IMG/VR virus record: IMGVR_UViG_3300030106_004514
Location: 1 to 38,497 of that record
From: a virus
DNA: 38,497 nt
Direction: 5' to 3' (one strand)
This document shows, piece by piece, positions 1 to 9,211 of the stretch. The translations under genes and the position numbers were made by a program. Each line of letters starts with the position of its first letter. The first letter of the stretch is position 1. Below the pieces are notes generated by a model, which saw only the letters and a program-made list of their open reading frames with translations, made no database searches and was not told the origin of the DNA.

Positions 1-98
1 GCAACCAACGCCTTTTGCATCTCTTCGGCGGCGGCCTCATCGCTAAGCTCGGCACCTCTTCCGCCTAGCAGCCTGATTGTCTCTTCCGCGCCAGATCT
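1..98. repeat. Terminal overlap, left copy (98 bp)
   Basis: Bases 1-98 are identical to 38399-38496 and lie inside one coding frame that reads smoothly through the joint. This is the usual sign of a circular assembly graph written out as a line. The unique length is 38,398 bp. A genuine short terminal repeat is possible but less likely, because the repeat falls in the middle of a gene. Confidence 0.9.
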
Positions 99-1376
99 CT
101 TCGAGAGGGCGTCAATCTGGGCCTTGCGGCGAACGGCGATCTTCGCCTCGTTGTCGCCGCCCTTGCTGCTTAGCTTCTTGATGGTCGGGAACTGGTTTAA
201 GATCTTCGTATACACGCGGTTGGACTTGGCTCCGATCTGCTCATCCAGCTTGTCCTGGAAGCTCTTCCTCCCCTCGCCGCCACCGTCAGCGTATGCGTTC
301 TTGAGCTTCTCCGGCAGCGAATCGCCGGGGTACTCGCCCACAATCCTGAAGAACTTCTGGGTGTCTCTGCCCAGGGCGGAGTTGGCCTTGGCCCTGCGGG
401 CAATCTTCTCCAGCTTCTTGCCCAGAAGTTGCGTCTCTTTGTCGAGCTTCGCAATCTCCTTTGATCGCTTCTCCGCCTTGGACTTCTGGTCTTGCTCCTT
501 GACCTTCATGTCCCGCTCGGCAAGCTTGGCCTCTACCTCAGCAGCCTTGGCAGCAGCCTCTGCCTTGTCTGCATCCTGCTGCGCCTTGTGGACTGCGGCC
601 TGAGCCTCACGACCCTTCACGCCACCGACAGCCTCAATCAGGCTAGTGGGCTGCATGTCTACTGCGCTGCGTGCCTGCTGGATAAGCTCCAGTCGTCGGG
701 CTGGGTCCTTCTCGCTCTGGATGGCGATGATGAACTCTTCCTTCGTTCTGGGAATGAACCTGCCTTCAACAGCGGGCGCGACCTTGGCCTCGGCTTCTTC
801 AAGCCGCTTCTGGTCGGAGAGCATCTGTTGGATCTGCTCATAGGTGTAGTCGCCCCAGCCGCCAGGCTTTGGCTGCGCCATGCCTCCGATCGGCACCTGT
901 CGATAGAACTCACCGTGGGGCGAGCCCGTGACGTCCCTGCGCTCTGATCCAATCTGGCCAATGGGGTACGCCGAGGGGCCAACGTTCTCCAGGTACTCAA
1001 CGCCAGGAGGGGCGGGGCTCGTAAACCCTGCCTGCCCCATAGCCGTCGCGGTGTCGATAGCGCTCTGGGGGATGGCGCCCAGCTTGGACTGTAGCTCTTC
1101 TCGCTCTGCGCGGATGGCCCCAAGCTCTTCGTTGCGTCCCTGGTTGGCGGCCTTGACCCGCTCCTTCTCTGCCTGGGCTCGCTGGTAATAGTCGTACTCG
1201 TCCATGCCGCGAGAGATGCCTGCCACGGCCAGGTCCATGAGGGGCGATTGGACGACTGTCTCCAGGGTGGCCAGGGGGTGGGGTCGCTCCTGCCTCTGGG
1301 CGAACTCCATCCGGTTCCTTGGGCGGTGGCCGTAGATGGCCAAGATCTCCGCGCTGCCTGGTATTGCTCTCGCCAT
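1..1376 (-). CDS. Mid-size internal virion (ejection-type) protein, split by the contig ends
   Basis: This is the N-terminal part (about 458 codons) of a 502-aa protein whose last codons lie at 38266-38398. It starts at ATG 1376, 8 bp after the previous stop, behind a GAGGG ribosome site. The first 100 residues are mixed. Around residues 225-345 there is a long run of Ala, Lys, Glu and Gln typical of a coiled coil. There is no signal peptide or membrane segment. It sits second in a set of three genes of rising size (205, 502, 1005 aa) after the tail genes, as in the T7 gp14-15-16 and P22 gp7-20-16 ejection sets. The role in DNA ejection is inferred from order and composition; no domain was recognised. 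Confidence 0.75.
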   Translation of the reverse strand, partial: MARAIPGSAEILAIYGHRPRNRMEFAQRQERPHPLATLETVVQSPLMDLAVAGISRGMDEYDYYQRAQAEKERVKAANQGRNEELGAIRAEREELQSKLGAIPQSAIDTATAMGQAGFTSPAPPGVEYLENVGPSAYPIGQIGSERRDVTGSPHGEFYRQVPIGGMAQPKPGGWGDYTYEQIQQMLSDQKRLEEAEAKVAPAVEGRFIPRTKEEFIIAIQSEKDPARRLELIQQARSAVDMQPTSLIEAVGGVKGREAQAAVHKAQQDADKAEAAAKAAEVEAKLAERDMKVKEQDQKSKAEKRSKEIAKLDKETQLLGKKLEKIARRAKANSALGRDTQKFFRIVGEYPGDSLPEKLKNAYADGGGEGRKSFQDKLDEQIGAKSNRVYTKILNQFPTIKKLSSKGGDNEAKIAVRRKAQIDALSKRSGAEETIRLLGGRGAELSDEAAAEEMQKALV

Positions 1377-1384
1377 GACGCCCT

Positions 1385-2002
1385 CTATGTAGTCAGGTAG
1401 CCCAGGATGTTACCAACGTCGCCGGTAAGGCTTGCCTTCTTGGGGGCCTTGTAGTTGGCCATCGCGTTCTGCACCAGGTCGCGCGCAGCCTTGCTCCTTG
1501 CCATGCCGGAGATCCTGGCGATGGCATTCTGGTCCAGCGCACCAGCCTGCCGAGCAGCGTTGAGGGCGTTGTTGACCTCGATCATGTTCTGGGTCTCGTC
1601 GGTCTGCCTTCCCCGCTCCATGGCCAGGTTCGCCGTTGCAAGGTCCGCCTCTCCGCGAGCCAGGGCGTCGTGGCCCTTGATCCCGGCCTGACGGAACGCG
1701 GCGATAGACCCGGGACCCCCAATGTTTGCCCGGCCCATGCCAAGAGCGGCGGCCTCTGCCACGTCGCGTTGCGCTGCCCCTGGCGCAGCCGCCATCTTAG
1801 ACTGCATCGCCGCCTCGCGCTCTCGCATGCTCTTCTCTGCGGCCTCAGACGCGGCGATGTTTTGCCCAAACAGGTCCTTGTTTCTTTGGGCCGCCCTGCC
1901 CCTGGCCCTGCGCCGATCCTTCTGCCCCTGGGTCTCGACCCCGATAATCCCGGCACCAACATCGCGAAGAGTACCCGCAAGGGTACCAAACAAGCCTCTC
2001 AT
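1385..2002 (-). CDS. Small internal virion (ejection-type) protein
   Basis: A 205-aa protein rich in Ala, Gly, Arg and Gln. Residues 1-25 form a short glycine-rich amphipathic stretch (GTLAGTLRDVGAGIIGV), followed by long helical, coiled-coil-like sequence. It starts at ATG 2002 with GGAG 7 nt upstream and 9 bp after the preceding stop. The N-terminal glycine/alanine segment followed by helices resembles the smallest podovirus ejection proteins (T7 gp14, P22 gp7), and it is the first of three genes of rising size. No domain was recognised; the function is inferred from position, size and composition. Confidence 0.7.
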   Translation of the reverse strand: MRGLFGTLAGTLRDVGAGIIGVETQGQKDRRRARGRAAQRNKDLFGQNIAASEAAEKSMREREAAMQSKMAAAPGAAQRDVAEAAALGMGRANIGGPGSIAAFRQAGIKGHDALARGEADLATANLAMERGRQTDETQNMIEVNNALNAARQAGALDQNAIARISGMARSKAARDLVQNAMANYKAPKKASLTGDVGNILGYLTT

Positions 2003-2011
2003 GTCGCGCTC

Positions 2012-4285
2012 CTACGTTAGATGCTTCTTGCCAATCAAATACACCCAGCAGCCACCGTATCCAATAAAGATATCCTGCTGGTTATAGTTTCCGCCGAACT
2101 CAACATCAGCGGGGGTTGTCGGGTCCACCTTGTGGACAGGGTACTCTGGATCGACCTCAAGCCGAACCTCTAGGTACCTCTCCATTCCCGGCTTGCCGTC
2201 AAAGGCGTCGCTGTAAACCGGCAGCCCCGGCACGTCGCTCACGCCCTTTCGTTGCTCTCTGTATGTGTTGGACTGCCCAATGAACACAGGCGTGCCACCT
2301 GCGGTGTAGCCCTTTCCGCCAGCGCCAACAAGGGGGACGTTGACCAGCTTGTACTCTGCCGTATCCGTTGCGGACTGGAGGGCAGGCAGGTCCATGTTAA
2401 CGCCGTCAATGAAGAAATCCTTGGGGACCGTCGCGCTCGCCGGGGAAATCCCCCCGTTGGTGATCGACCTGTACGCCAGTTGCTGATACTCGGTGTCGTC
2501 CCCGCCAGGGCCGCTGACCATGCCGACGCCCACCGAGTAGATAGCGGAGCGGGCATTGACCGTCACTGTCGCCTGGGCCAGGGGCGCACCACCATCTACA
2601 GTCACCGTATCCCCGTTGACATAGCCGTACCCGGGAAAAGCAACCGCATAGCCAGTAATGCCCCCTGCCCCGTCGACGGACGTCACCCTGATTGTAAGAC
2701 CCGTGCCCGACCCGCTAGTGGCGGTGGTGGCAACGGTTGTCCCTGCGGCGTATCCGGCACCAAGAACAGTCACGGCTACAGACCCAACGCCGGGGGATTG
2801 CTGGCCTGCCGGCTGCGTGGCGTTTAGCCAGTTGGGCACGTCCGTCACGCTGCCGTCGTTGACGTGGTTCCATGACACCGGAACCCGGTCGGACGTATGG
2901 TTCATCCCAAAAATAACGTGGTGGAGGGTGAACGGCTCTACGATGGGGATGACCCTGCGGTCCAGGTACGCCTTCTCTCCGTTGGTTCCGTAGTCGGCGG
3001 CCACCGGAGGGGTGGCGGTGGTCTGAATGAAATTGGTCCCGTTGTTGTAGGTGTACGGCGCAAGGGGGAAGTCGTCGCGCGCGCCCATCCTGTTGAACGG
3101 AAACCCCTGGCCGAGGGGAACCGCAATGACGTCGTACCCTGCGTCCTGGGCTATCTGCTCCTCTGGGTACGTCATCGACTGGGTGCTGTACCCGCCTCTG
3201 ATTTTATCGTGGAAAACCTGGTCAATCTTCTGAAGGTTGGTGTTGATGCCGCTCGGCAAAACGTCCGCGCTAACCAGGTCTCCAGCCACGGGCTTTGTAA
3301 TTGTGATCGACTCCGCCAGTCGTCCGCTGTAGTTCGCCTGGGTCGGGATGTTTTGCACGACAGGCGGGGAGGATGCCGCAGACCCAATGTCTCTTTGCAC
3401 CCGCTTGGCCTTGAACTTGAGGCCAATCCACACGTTCACCAGCGCCGCGTGCTGCCTGCGGTTGGCATCAAAGTCATGCAGCCTTGGCGCAAACAGCGCG
3501 GCAACGTAGGTCTTAAATGGGCTGAACTGCCGGTTGATTCCTGTGACCGTGTCCGGGTTAAACTTGGCGATGGTGCCAATAAAGTTGGTCGCCGGATAAG
3601 AGATGGAGACGACCTCCTTAAGGTCTCTGGACATCTCCATTGGGGTCATGGTGTTTGTTCCGAGGTCGTTCCAGGCGAACTGCTCTTTCTCGTAGATAAC
3701 AAGCCGGAAGTCGTAGGCGTCCGTCCTGTCGTAGGACTTCTTGCCTTCGTATGGATTGGGACACCAGTCGTTTGGGAACGGGTCCGTTGACGACTTTAGC
3801 TGGTAGCCGCCATAGGTCGCAGGGCCTGCGGGGGCGGTGGTTGCTGCGGACGTGACCTTGGTGGTCGATGTCTTTTTGCCAAACCACTGGCTCATGATTG
3901 CAGCCGGCTCGTCGGCCTGGTCGAACGAGAAGGAGATCTCCTCCAGCACAGGGATCGACTGGCCGGGTGACACTCGCGCCGAGTCGGTAGCGGGCCAGTC
4001 ATCTTGCAGCGGGGGCAGGCAAAACGGGATGTAGTACGGCGCATCGCAAGAGGTTGCTGTCTCGCTGATCGTGTCGCCGTCCGTGGTTGCGTTGTCGAAA
4101 AAGTATTTAGAGTCCAGCCAGGGGGTGTTGAGGCTTACCCTAAACGTGCTGTAGGGAGCCTCCATCTGGTCGGTGTCCAGGCTGACGGCCTCTAGCTGCG
4201 CCTCCATCCCCTCAATGGGATCAAACGCATGGTCTACCGTCAGCACCACCCCGCGAGGCAGGTTCTTTCTAGTTACCTTGGACAT
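2012..4285 (-). CDS. Large virion structural protein with an inserted glycine-rich beta module
   Basis: A 757-aa protein with no membrane segment, rich in Thr, Asp, Pro and aromatic residues, as in phage surface or tail proteins. Residues about 495-575 hold two glycine-rich GxGY units (VLGAGYAAGT and FPGYGYVNGD), each next to a VTV strand. Such GxGY modules recur in phage tail fibre and decoration proteins. The flanking sequence (residues 1-490 and 580-757) is non-repetitive. The start at ATG 4285 overlaps the previous stop as TGATG. Position between the tail nozzle and the ejection set suggests a tail or capsid surface role; the exact role is not identifiable. Confidence 0.7.
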   Translation of the reverse strand: MSKVTRKNLPRGVVLTVDHAFDPIEGMEAQLEAVSLDTDQMEAPYSTFRVSLNTPWLDSKYFFDNATTDGDTISETATSCDAPYYIPFCLPPLQDDWPATDSARVSPGQSIPVLEEISFSFDQADEPAAIMSQWFGKKTSTTKVTSAATTAPAGPATYGGYQLKSSTDPFPNDWCPNPYEGKKSYDRTDAYDFRLVIYEKEQFAWNDLGTNTMTPMEMSRDLKEVVSISYPATNFIGTIAKFNPDTVTGINRQFSPFKTYVAALFAPRLHDFDANRRQHAALVNVWIGLKFKAKRVQRDIGSAASSPPVVQNIPTQANYSGRLAESITITKPVAGDLVSADVLPSGINTNLQKIDQVFHDKIRGGYSTQSMTYPEEQIAQDAGYDVIAVPLGQGFPFNRMGARDDFPLAPYTYNNGTNFIQTTATPPVAADYGTNGEKAYLDRRVIPIVEPFTLHHVIFGMNHTSDRVPVSWNHVNDGSVTDVPNWLNATQPAGQQSPGVGSVAVTVLGAGYAAGTTVATTATSGSGTGLTIRVTSVDGAGGITGYAVAFPGYGYVNGDTVTVDGGAPLAQATVTVNARSAIYSVGVGMVSGPGGDDTEYQQLAYRSITNGGISPASATVPKDFFIDGVNMDLPALQSATDTAEYKLVNVPLVGAGGKGYTAGGTPVFIGQSNTYREQRKGVSDVPGLPVYSDAFDGKPGMERYLEVRLEVDPEYPVHKVDPTTPADVEFGGNYNQQDIFIGYGGCWVYLIGKKHLT

Positions 4286-5580
4286 CAGTCAGTCGATTCC
4301 TCAAGCGTGGTCAGGCAGCCGTTAATGGACATCCCGCCCATGGGCTCTGTGCCGAGGGGGCTGTCTGCAATCGTGCCGCCGTTCCCCTGCCAATACGACT
4401 TCATGAACATGGTCGTCTGTGTTCCTGGGTTCGCCGCCCTGGGATCTGCCCATCCCTTTCGGATGTTGCCCTCTCCGGCCACGGGGGTGCCGCCTGACGG
4501 GGTTGATGTGATCTGAGAGTACCACGGAATCGCGATGGCCATCCTGACGCGGGCGTTCCTGTGGATTGGAATGTTCATGTCAGACAGTCGGTAGACGTAC
4601 CCGTAAAAGTCGTCACCGCCCGACCCGGGAGGGGAAAACAATACCGGAGGCTCCATGTCGGTGTAGTTCTCGGTAGGGGACTGCCCTGCTGCGTATCGGC
4701 CCGCCGAGTGGGTGGACGCCGCGTCGATCCTCCGGTTCCAGATAACAACCTCGTTGTCATTCATGGATCGGTCCTCCTGGGCGAACGGGTTGTCCACACA
4801 GATGGAAACGTAAAGCTGCTTGCATGACCAGGCAGCATTGGTCTTGTAGCTGGTCGCGCCCTGGGCAACGTAGCCGAACGGCTTGGAGTAATATCCGAAA
4901 TACTGTCCTCGCCGGTCCGTCCGCAAGAAGAGCATCAGGTCGTGAAGCAGGCAGGGCTCAGCAAAGTTCCAGCTATGGGACCATACGTATTGGTACCCGT
5001 TGGACAGCCTTCTCTGGTCTGCGGATGCCCCCTGTCCATTTAGCCAGAAGTCGGCCCAGTCTGCGTCCTCTGTGGCTCCGTCGTTGGATATCTCTCCTGA
5101 GATGCCGTCTCCCCATTCGCGAATCTTGGTGCCCTTGTACCTCCACTTGTTCTGGAAGCCGATTGACGGGGTTGATGACTGCAAGTCATCAGGGGTCACC
5201 TTGCCTGCGCCAGCGGCCCAGTTGGTAGACGGGTTGGTCGTAACGGTCGTGTACTTGTTGTTCTTCAGGGGAAGCCACGGGAGAGTCGTCCCCTCTGTGG
5301 TTCCCTTGGCCGCCCGGTACTTAGCAGGGAACCTGTCCGCAGCGTGCCCAGTAAGAGACACTCCCTTGGTGTCTGGCATCGAGGTGTACATGGCGGGCTG
5401 GTACCCAAACACAAACTGCTGCTGGGTCATGCGGGTAGACGCATCCCCGGCGGGCACCTCGTTGAAATGCTCAACCGAGTCTTGCAGCGCCTGGTCGATG
5501 CGGGTCCCGTCAATGGTCGTGCCATCGCTGAACTGCTCGTCTGTCAGCGTCCGGTTCGACTTTTTGTGATCGTATGCCAT
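4285..5580 (-). CDS. Virion structural protein, function unknown
   Basis: A 431-aa soluble protein, rich in Asn, Thr, Gly and Trp, without signal peptide, membrane segment or coiled coil. It starts MAYDHKKSNRTLTDEQF at ATG 5580, one base after the stop of the beta-helix gene, and ends in a TGATG overlap with the 757-aa gene. The two large genes are therefore translationally linked and probably act in the same structure. The region 150-300 is rich in aromatic residues and tryptophan. No family was recognised; assignment to the virion rests on context and composition. Confidence 0.65.
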   Translation of the reverse strand: MAYDHKKSNRTLTDEQFSDGTTIDGTRIDQALQDSVEHFNEVPAGDASTRMTQQQFVFGYQPAMYTSMPDTKGVSLTGHAADRFPAKYRAAKGTTEGTTLPWLPLKNNKYTTVTTNPSTNWAAGAGKVTPDDLQSSTPSIGFQNKWRYKGTKIREWGDGISGEISNDGATEDADWADFWLNGQGASADQRRLSNGYQYVWSHSWNFAEPCLLHDLMLFLRTDRRGQYFGYYSKPFGYVAQGATSYKTNAAWSCKQLYVSICVDNPFAQEDRSMNDNEVVIWNRRIDAASTHSAGRYAAGQSPTENYTDMEPPVLFSPPGSGGDDFYGYVYRLSDMNIPIHRNARVRMAIAIPWYSQITSTPSGGTPVAGEGNIRKGWADPRAANPGTQTTMFMKSYWQGNGGTIADSPLGTEPMGGMSINGCLTTLEESTD

Positions 5581-5581
5581 G

Positions 5582-6151
5582 TTAGCTCAAGCAGTTGACG
5601 AGTGTTACGTGGTCACCAAATATCACCATCTCTCTCTTCGAGCATCCGATAAGGATGACGTTGCCTGCGTCAGGCGCTCCGCCCAGGTTCTTAACCCCTA
5701 GCGTGCCGCCTACAAACAGGCAGCCAATAAAGATGGCCTGTCCGCCGTCTTCCACGGTGACAATCTCCGTGGTGTTCATGCTCTCAAGTCGATGGAAGGT
5801 GCAGCCCACGAAGATGGCCCGCTTGTCTGCGGCAATCTTAAGGGCTGCGATATTGGGCTTGTCTTCAACGGTAGAGAAGGACACCCCGTGGAACATGGCG
5901 TCTTCGCCTATGTCTGACGTCTTGTCTGCTTGGACGAAGGTGCCGTTGCCGCTGACCAGGGTGTACGGCTTTGAGAGTTGGAGAGGCGGGCACTCCGAAG
6001 ACAGGTTAAAGGCGTTGAACTCTGTCTCGTCCTCTTCAACGGGCTGGCCTTCTGGGTGGATGTCTAGGCCGTCAACCTTGTCCGCCAGGCTGTCTCGGAT
6101 CATCCGGTTCTGAAGGGGAATCCCGTCTGCGTCTAGCTCCAGTATCTCCAT
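5582..6151 (-). CDS. Short right-handed beta-helix virion protein
   Basis: A 189-aa protein whose C-terminal half has repeated short strands spaced as in parallel beta-helices: AIFVGCTF, AIFIGCLFVGG, NVILIGCS and HVTLVNCLS. The repeated (hydrophobic)-x-G/N-C pattern is the kind seen in tailspike and pectate-lyase-like ladders. It is far shorter than a full tailspike (usually 500 aa or more), has no catalytic domain and ends on the last rung. The N-terminal 70 residues are acidic and may attach to the tail. The start at ATG 6151 overlaps the nozzle stop as TGATG. It probably caps or decorates the tail; this is inference. Confidence 0.65.
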   Translation of the reverse strand: MEILELDADGIPLQNRMIRDSLADKVDGLDIHPEGQPVEEDETEFNAFNLSSECPPLQLSKPYTLVSGNGTFVQADKTSDIGEDAMFHGVSFSTVEDKPNIAALKIAADKRAIFVGCTFHRLESMNTTEIVTVEDGGQAIFIGCLFVGGTLGVKNLGGAPDAGNVILIGCSKREMVIFGDHVTLVNCLS

Positions 6152-9100
6152 CAGCGACCCGTCCTCCTGATGCCCCCAAGGACGCGAATAACAACCTTGG
6201 CCGACTCAAGGACAACCTTCTCCGCCTTGTTCTGTAGGTGCCCCCACAGCATGTACGACACGCTCTGCCCCCGAATGCCATCGCTGATGTTAAGCAGGGT
6301 CACCTCTTCGTCATCCACTAGCTGCGCGTAGTTTGTGGTTGCCTGGCCCGGGGTTCCGTAGAACGGGCCGTCTGCTCCTGAGTTGGTAAACGTGTCGGGC
6401 ACCAGCGTTGCCGTACCGCTTTTCTTGTAGCGGGTTCGGATTGACGTCTTGTTGGGGCTAGACACCACGGCCGGGGTGTTCTCCGTGGAGTTGGCCGTAT
6501 CGGTCGCAGGAACGACGTCTATGACCTGAGACGACCACTCCTTCACGTCGGACCCCGAAACGCAGTTTAAGAGGCCAAAGGGCCACGTATCCACAAGCCT
6601 GAGCGTTGTGTCTGCCATTCCGTGTGAGATGCCGACAACGTTGACGCCCCTTCCTTTGATCTGAACATCGCCCTCTGCGGAGATGTTCTGAGTCTTGTAG
6701 GCCCAGTCGATGGGCTGCGCCACGTTGTTGTCTTCGCTCTCAATGGTGCCAAGCTTGCTCTCGTCCCACACGTAGGGAATCAGGTTGAGGTAGTCCTGGG
6801 TGTTGGTCACCGAGCGACTGGGCTTCTCCGGGAACACGTTGCTGTTCTTTACCTCAATGCCCATCCCGACAGTGTAGGCGGACAGGGCCGCAGACTGCGT
6901 AGGCTCGAACGGAATATACAGAAGCCTGGACAGCGACATGGCCGGGGTGTTCAGGAAGGGCCAGTGAGCCCAATCGGTAGTGCCAGCGCCGCCGTTTGCA
7001 GAGTTAAAGGATATGTTGATGTAGCTGCCAGCGGCATCAGCAACACCGGCAGCGTCTGTCCTGGTTACGGTCCAGGTGCTAGTGCCTCCTCCTGTTTTGA
7101 ACGTGGGCAGCCTCTCTGAGTCGAGAGCAAAGTCCACGCCGGTTGCCAGCCCCGGAACCGTAAGCGGGGTCCAGTGGGTCTTGTCAAAGTACAGGAGGAT
7201 CTCAATCCTCTGGTATCCAATGTCGTAGCCACCGTTGATGGAATGGGTTGCCCTGCTCAGGGTTGGGACGGGAAGGTGGTCATAGAACGTCGTTCCGCAC
7301 ACCACGTCGATAGGCACAAGATACGTGTCCTCTCTCGACGTCGTGGCCCCGAGGGTCCTTAGCTGTAAGCCGGTGGGAATGGGTATGGGCTTTCCTACGT
7401 ACAGGAAGTGGTCTGTCTGTGCAGGGGTGAGCGAGCCGCTTCCGTTAACGCCGTCGCGCCTCCACCGGCCAACAACGCCACGGTTGTCCTCTCCAAGCTC
7501 AACGCTCCTGTCTACAGAGCCCCCTCGCTCGTATCGAAGAAGGTAGCAGGGGCGAGACCTGGTGTCGTCGTTTGCCCTGCGGTTGCCGGCCATGTCGATG
7601 GTCTGGCTGTCTGCTGTCTGGCCCGCCACGCCCTCCGGGTAAGACCCAACAAGGAACAGGTCTTCTGGAGTGCTGCCCACCCACGGAGACCGAATGTTCT
7701 TCTGGACCTGCACGTCGAGCGCGGTGTTGGTCATGGTCTGGGTGGTCCAGATAGCCCACCTGTCTTCTCGGTAGTAGAGAATGAGGTCGTTGGCCGGCAG
7801 CGCCCAGATGATTGCCTTTAGCTTGTGGCAGTAGGTCGCGCTCATGCCTGCCGGGTCAAAGCGCAGTCGGGTTAGCTGCTGCTCCTGGGGCACCGGGTTG
7901 GAGATGTTGCCGCTCTTGGTGAAGAAGTTGGTGAGCGGGTTCGACATGTAGTCGGTGAAGAATGGGCTGATCTGATTGGAAATTGTCTGGATGGACAAGC
8001 CGCGCATTACGTATACGCCGTTCTTGTCCATCCAAACGAGCCCTCCACCGGCCGTAACTATGGACCCCGCGTCCGCGCATCCTCTGTTGGGGTCAAGGCG
8101 GACGAGCCTGCCCGTGGTTATCACCACCCCTTGGGTCGGCTGGTAGTACCAGGTCTCGTCCTCGGTGAAGATGATGAGGTTGCCCACGTGCTCAACTACG
8201 GCTGTGATCTCCTTCTCCGACCCAACCGGGAGGATGTTGCTGGAGAGGATGCTTGCCGGGTAGTTGAAGTCAGAGAAATAAAGGGTGCGGCCCGAAAACA
8301 AAACCAGCCGGCCATTGAAGGTTGTGCCCCCAGCCGGCCGAGGGAACTCCGTCTTGTTTAGGTACGTCATGCCCGCGCTGTATGGGCCGTCAGCCGCAGT
8401 CACCGGGACTATCATCGACGACTCTCCGTAGTACGGAGACCAGGTCCACTCGTGAACCGTGTCGATTTGATGCTCTCTGCCTCGCCGCTGGATTACCTTG
8501 CGGCCTTTTCTGAACCCCCTGAACGTCGCAGGGATGTACGCCATCAGCCCTGTGTCCGTGTTCCCAAAGAACAACTCGTCGTTTGCCTCTGCGAAAAAGA
8601 ACGGGGATGCGTTTTCTGTGGCCCGGATCCAGGACTGGTTGTTGGTGGTCCGGGTGTTCGGCATGTCCGGGAACACCGCCTCATCCGCTGCGGGGTATTC
8701 GTATGCGAACTGCCAGGCCGACTCGAAGTTGGCGTGCCACTCGTCCATCTCTACCTTGGTGTCGGTAGACGTCGAGTTGCTGGAGGTGTGGTAGTAAAGC
8801 GGGCTCTCCCAGTGCTCGTCGGTTGTGATGTCGTAGATCGACACCAGGTAGATGGGCATCTGGGCCGTGAGGGACAGCGCGTTCTCGTCCGCTGTCGCGC
8901 CATAGGGGTCCCCCTCTTCCCTGTCTCCGGTGTACGCCACGCCCTCAAACACGCTGAGGATCTGCTGGTGGCCAAAGTTTGTCTCAATAATCCTTGAGCC
9001 AAGGTGCCGCTTGTAGCCCCACTCCTCTGTGCTTGCGCCCCTGCGGATGGCGCCCATAGAGGTGTCGATCTCCGCCACCTGGCCGAAGCCGCTGCGGGCC

Positions 9101-9210
9101 TCCCAGGAGTTGTTGCGGTAGAGCATGTTGAGCGCAAAGGTGCCCCTGGTCGGAGCATCTGCCTCGATACCTCCGCCTAGCCCCTCAATCTGGTTGCCTC
9201 TTACGGCCAT
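6151..9210 (-). CDS. Tail nozzle / tail tubular protein B-like (P22 gp10 / T7 gp12 type)
   Basis: A 1019-aa protein with the layout of podovirus nozzle proteins. The N-terminal segment has GGIEADAPTRGTFALNMLYRNN, the start used to describe variables loaded onto the genome-stabilising tail hub. Beta-propeller-like blades follow (for example NGRLVLFSGRTLYFSDF near residue 290, NLIIFTEDETWYY near 345, GGGLVWMDKNGVYVMRG near 385), then a long C-terminal beta-rich extension. P22 gp10 (about 470 aa) and T7 gp12 (about 800 aa) close the portal channel. This one is longer, and the extra C-terminal half could hold receptor or fibre contacts. It starts at ATG 9210, one base after the adaptor gene. Confidence 0.8.
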   Translation of the reverse strand: MAVRGNQIEGLGGGIEADAPTRGTFALNMLYRNNSWEARSGFGQVAEIDTSMGAIRRGASTEEWGYKRHLGSRIIETNFGHQQILSVFEGVAYTGDREEGDPYGATADENALSLTAQMPIYLVSIYDITTDEHWESPLYYHTSSNSTSTDTKVEMDEWHANFESAWQFAYEYPAADEAVFPDMPNTRTTNNQSWIRATENASPFFFAEANDELFFGNTDTGLMAYIPATFRGFRKGRKVIQRRGREHQIDTVHEWTWSPYYGESSMIVPVTAADGPYSAGMTYLNKTEFPRPAGGTTFNGRLVLFSGRTLYFSDFNYPASILSSNILPVGSEKEITAVVEHVGNLIIFTEDETWYYQPTQGVVITTGRLVRLDPNRGCADAGSIVTAGGGLVWMDKNGVYVMRGLSIQTISNQISPFFTDYMSNPLTNFFTKSGNISNPVPQEQQLTRLRFDPAGMSATYCHKLKAIIWALPANDLILYYREDRWAIWTTQTMTNTALDVQVQKNIRSPWVGSTPEDLFLVGSYPEGVAGQTADSQTIDMAGNRRANDDTRSRPCYLLRYERGGSVDRSVELGEDNRGVVGRWRRDGVNGSGSLTPAQTDHFLYVGKPIPIPTGLQLRTLGATTSREDTYLVPIDVVCGTTFYDHLPVPTLSRATHSINGGYDIGYQRIEILLYFDKTHWTPLTVPGLATGVDFALDSERLPTFKTGGGTSTWTVTRTDAAGVADAAGSYINISFNSANGGAGTTDWAHWPFLNTPAMSLSRLLYIPFEPTQSAALSAYTVGMGIEVKNSNVFPEKPSRSVTNTQDYLNLIPYVWDESKLGTIESEDNNVAQPIDWAYKTQNISAEGDVQIKGRGVNVVGISHGMADTTLRLVDTWPFGLLNCVSGSDVKEWSSQVIDVVPATDTANSTENTPAVVSSPNKTSIRTRYKKSGTATLVPDTFTNSGADGPFYGTPGQATTNYAQLVDDEEVTLLNISDGIRGQSVSYMLWGHLQNKAEKVVLESAKVVIRVLGGIRRTGR

Positions 9211-9211
9211 G

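Noticed and set aside
1-98. True short terminal direct repeat of a linear genome
   Set aside because: The repeat lies in the middle of a coding frame that reads through the joint, which fits a circular assembly better; read-end data would decide.
2252-3790. Overlapping plus-strand frames inside the 757-aa virion gene
   Set aside because: They are antisense to a well-supported coding frame and have shadow-like composition.
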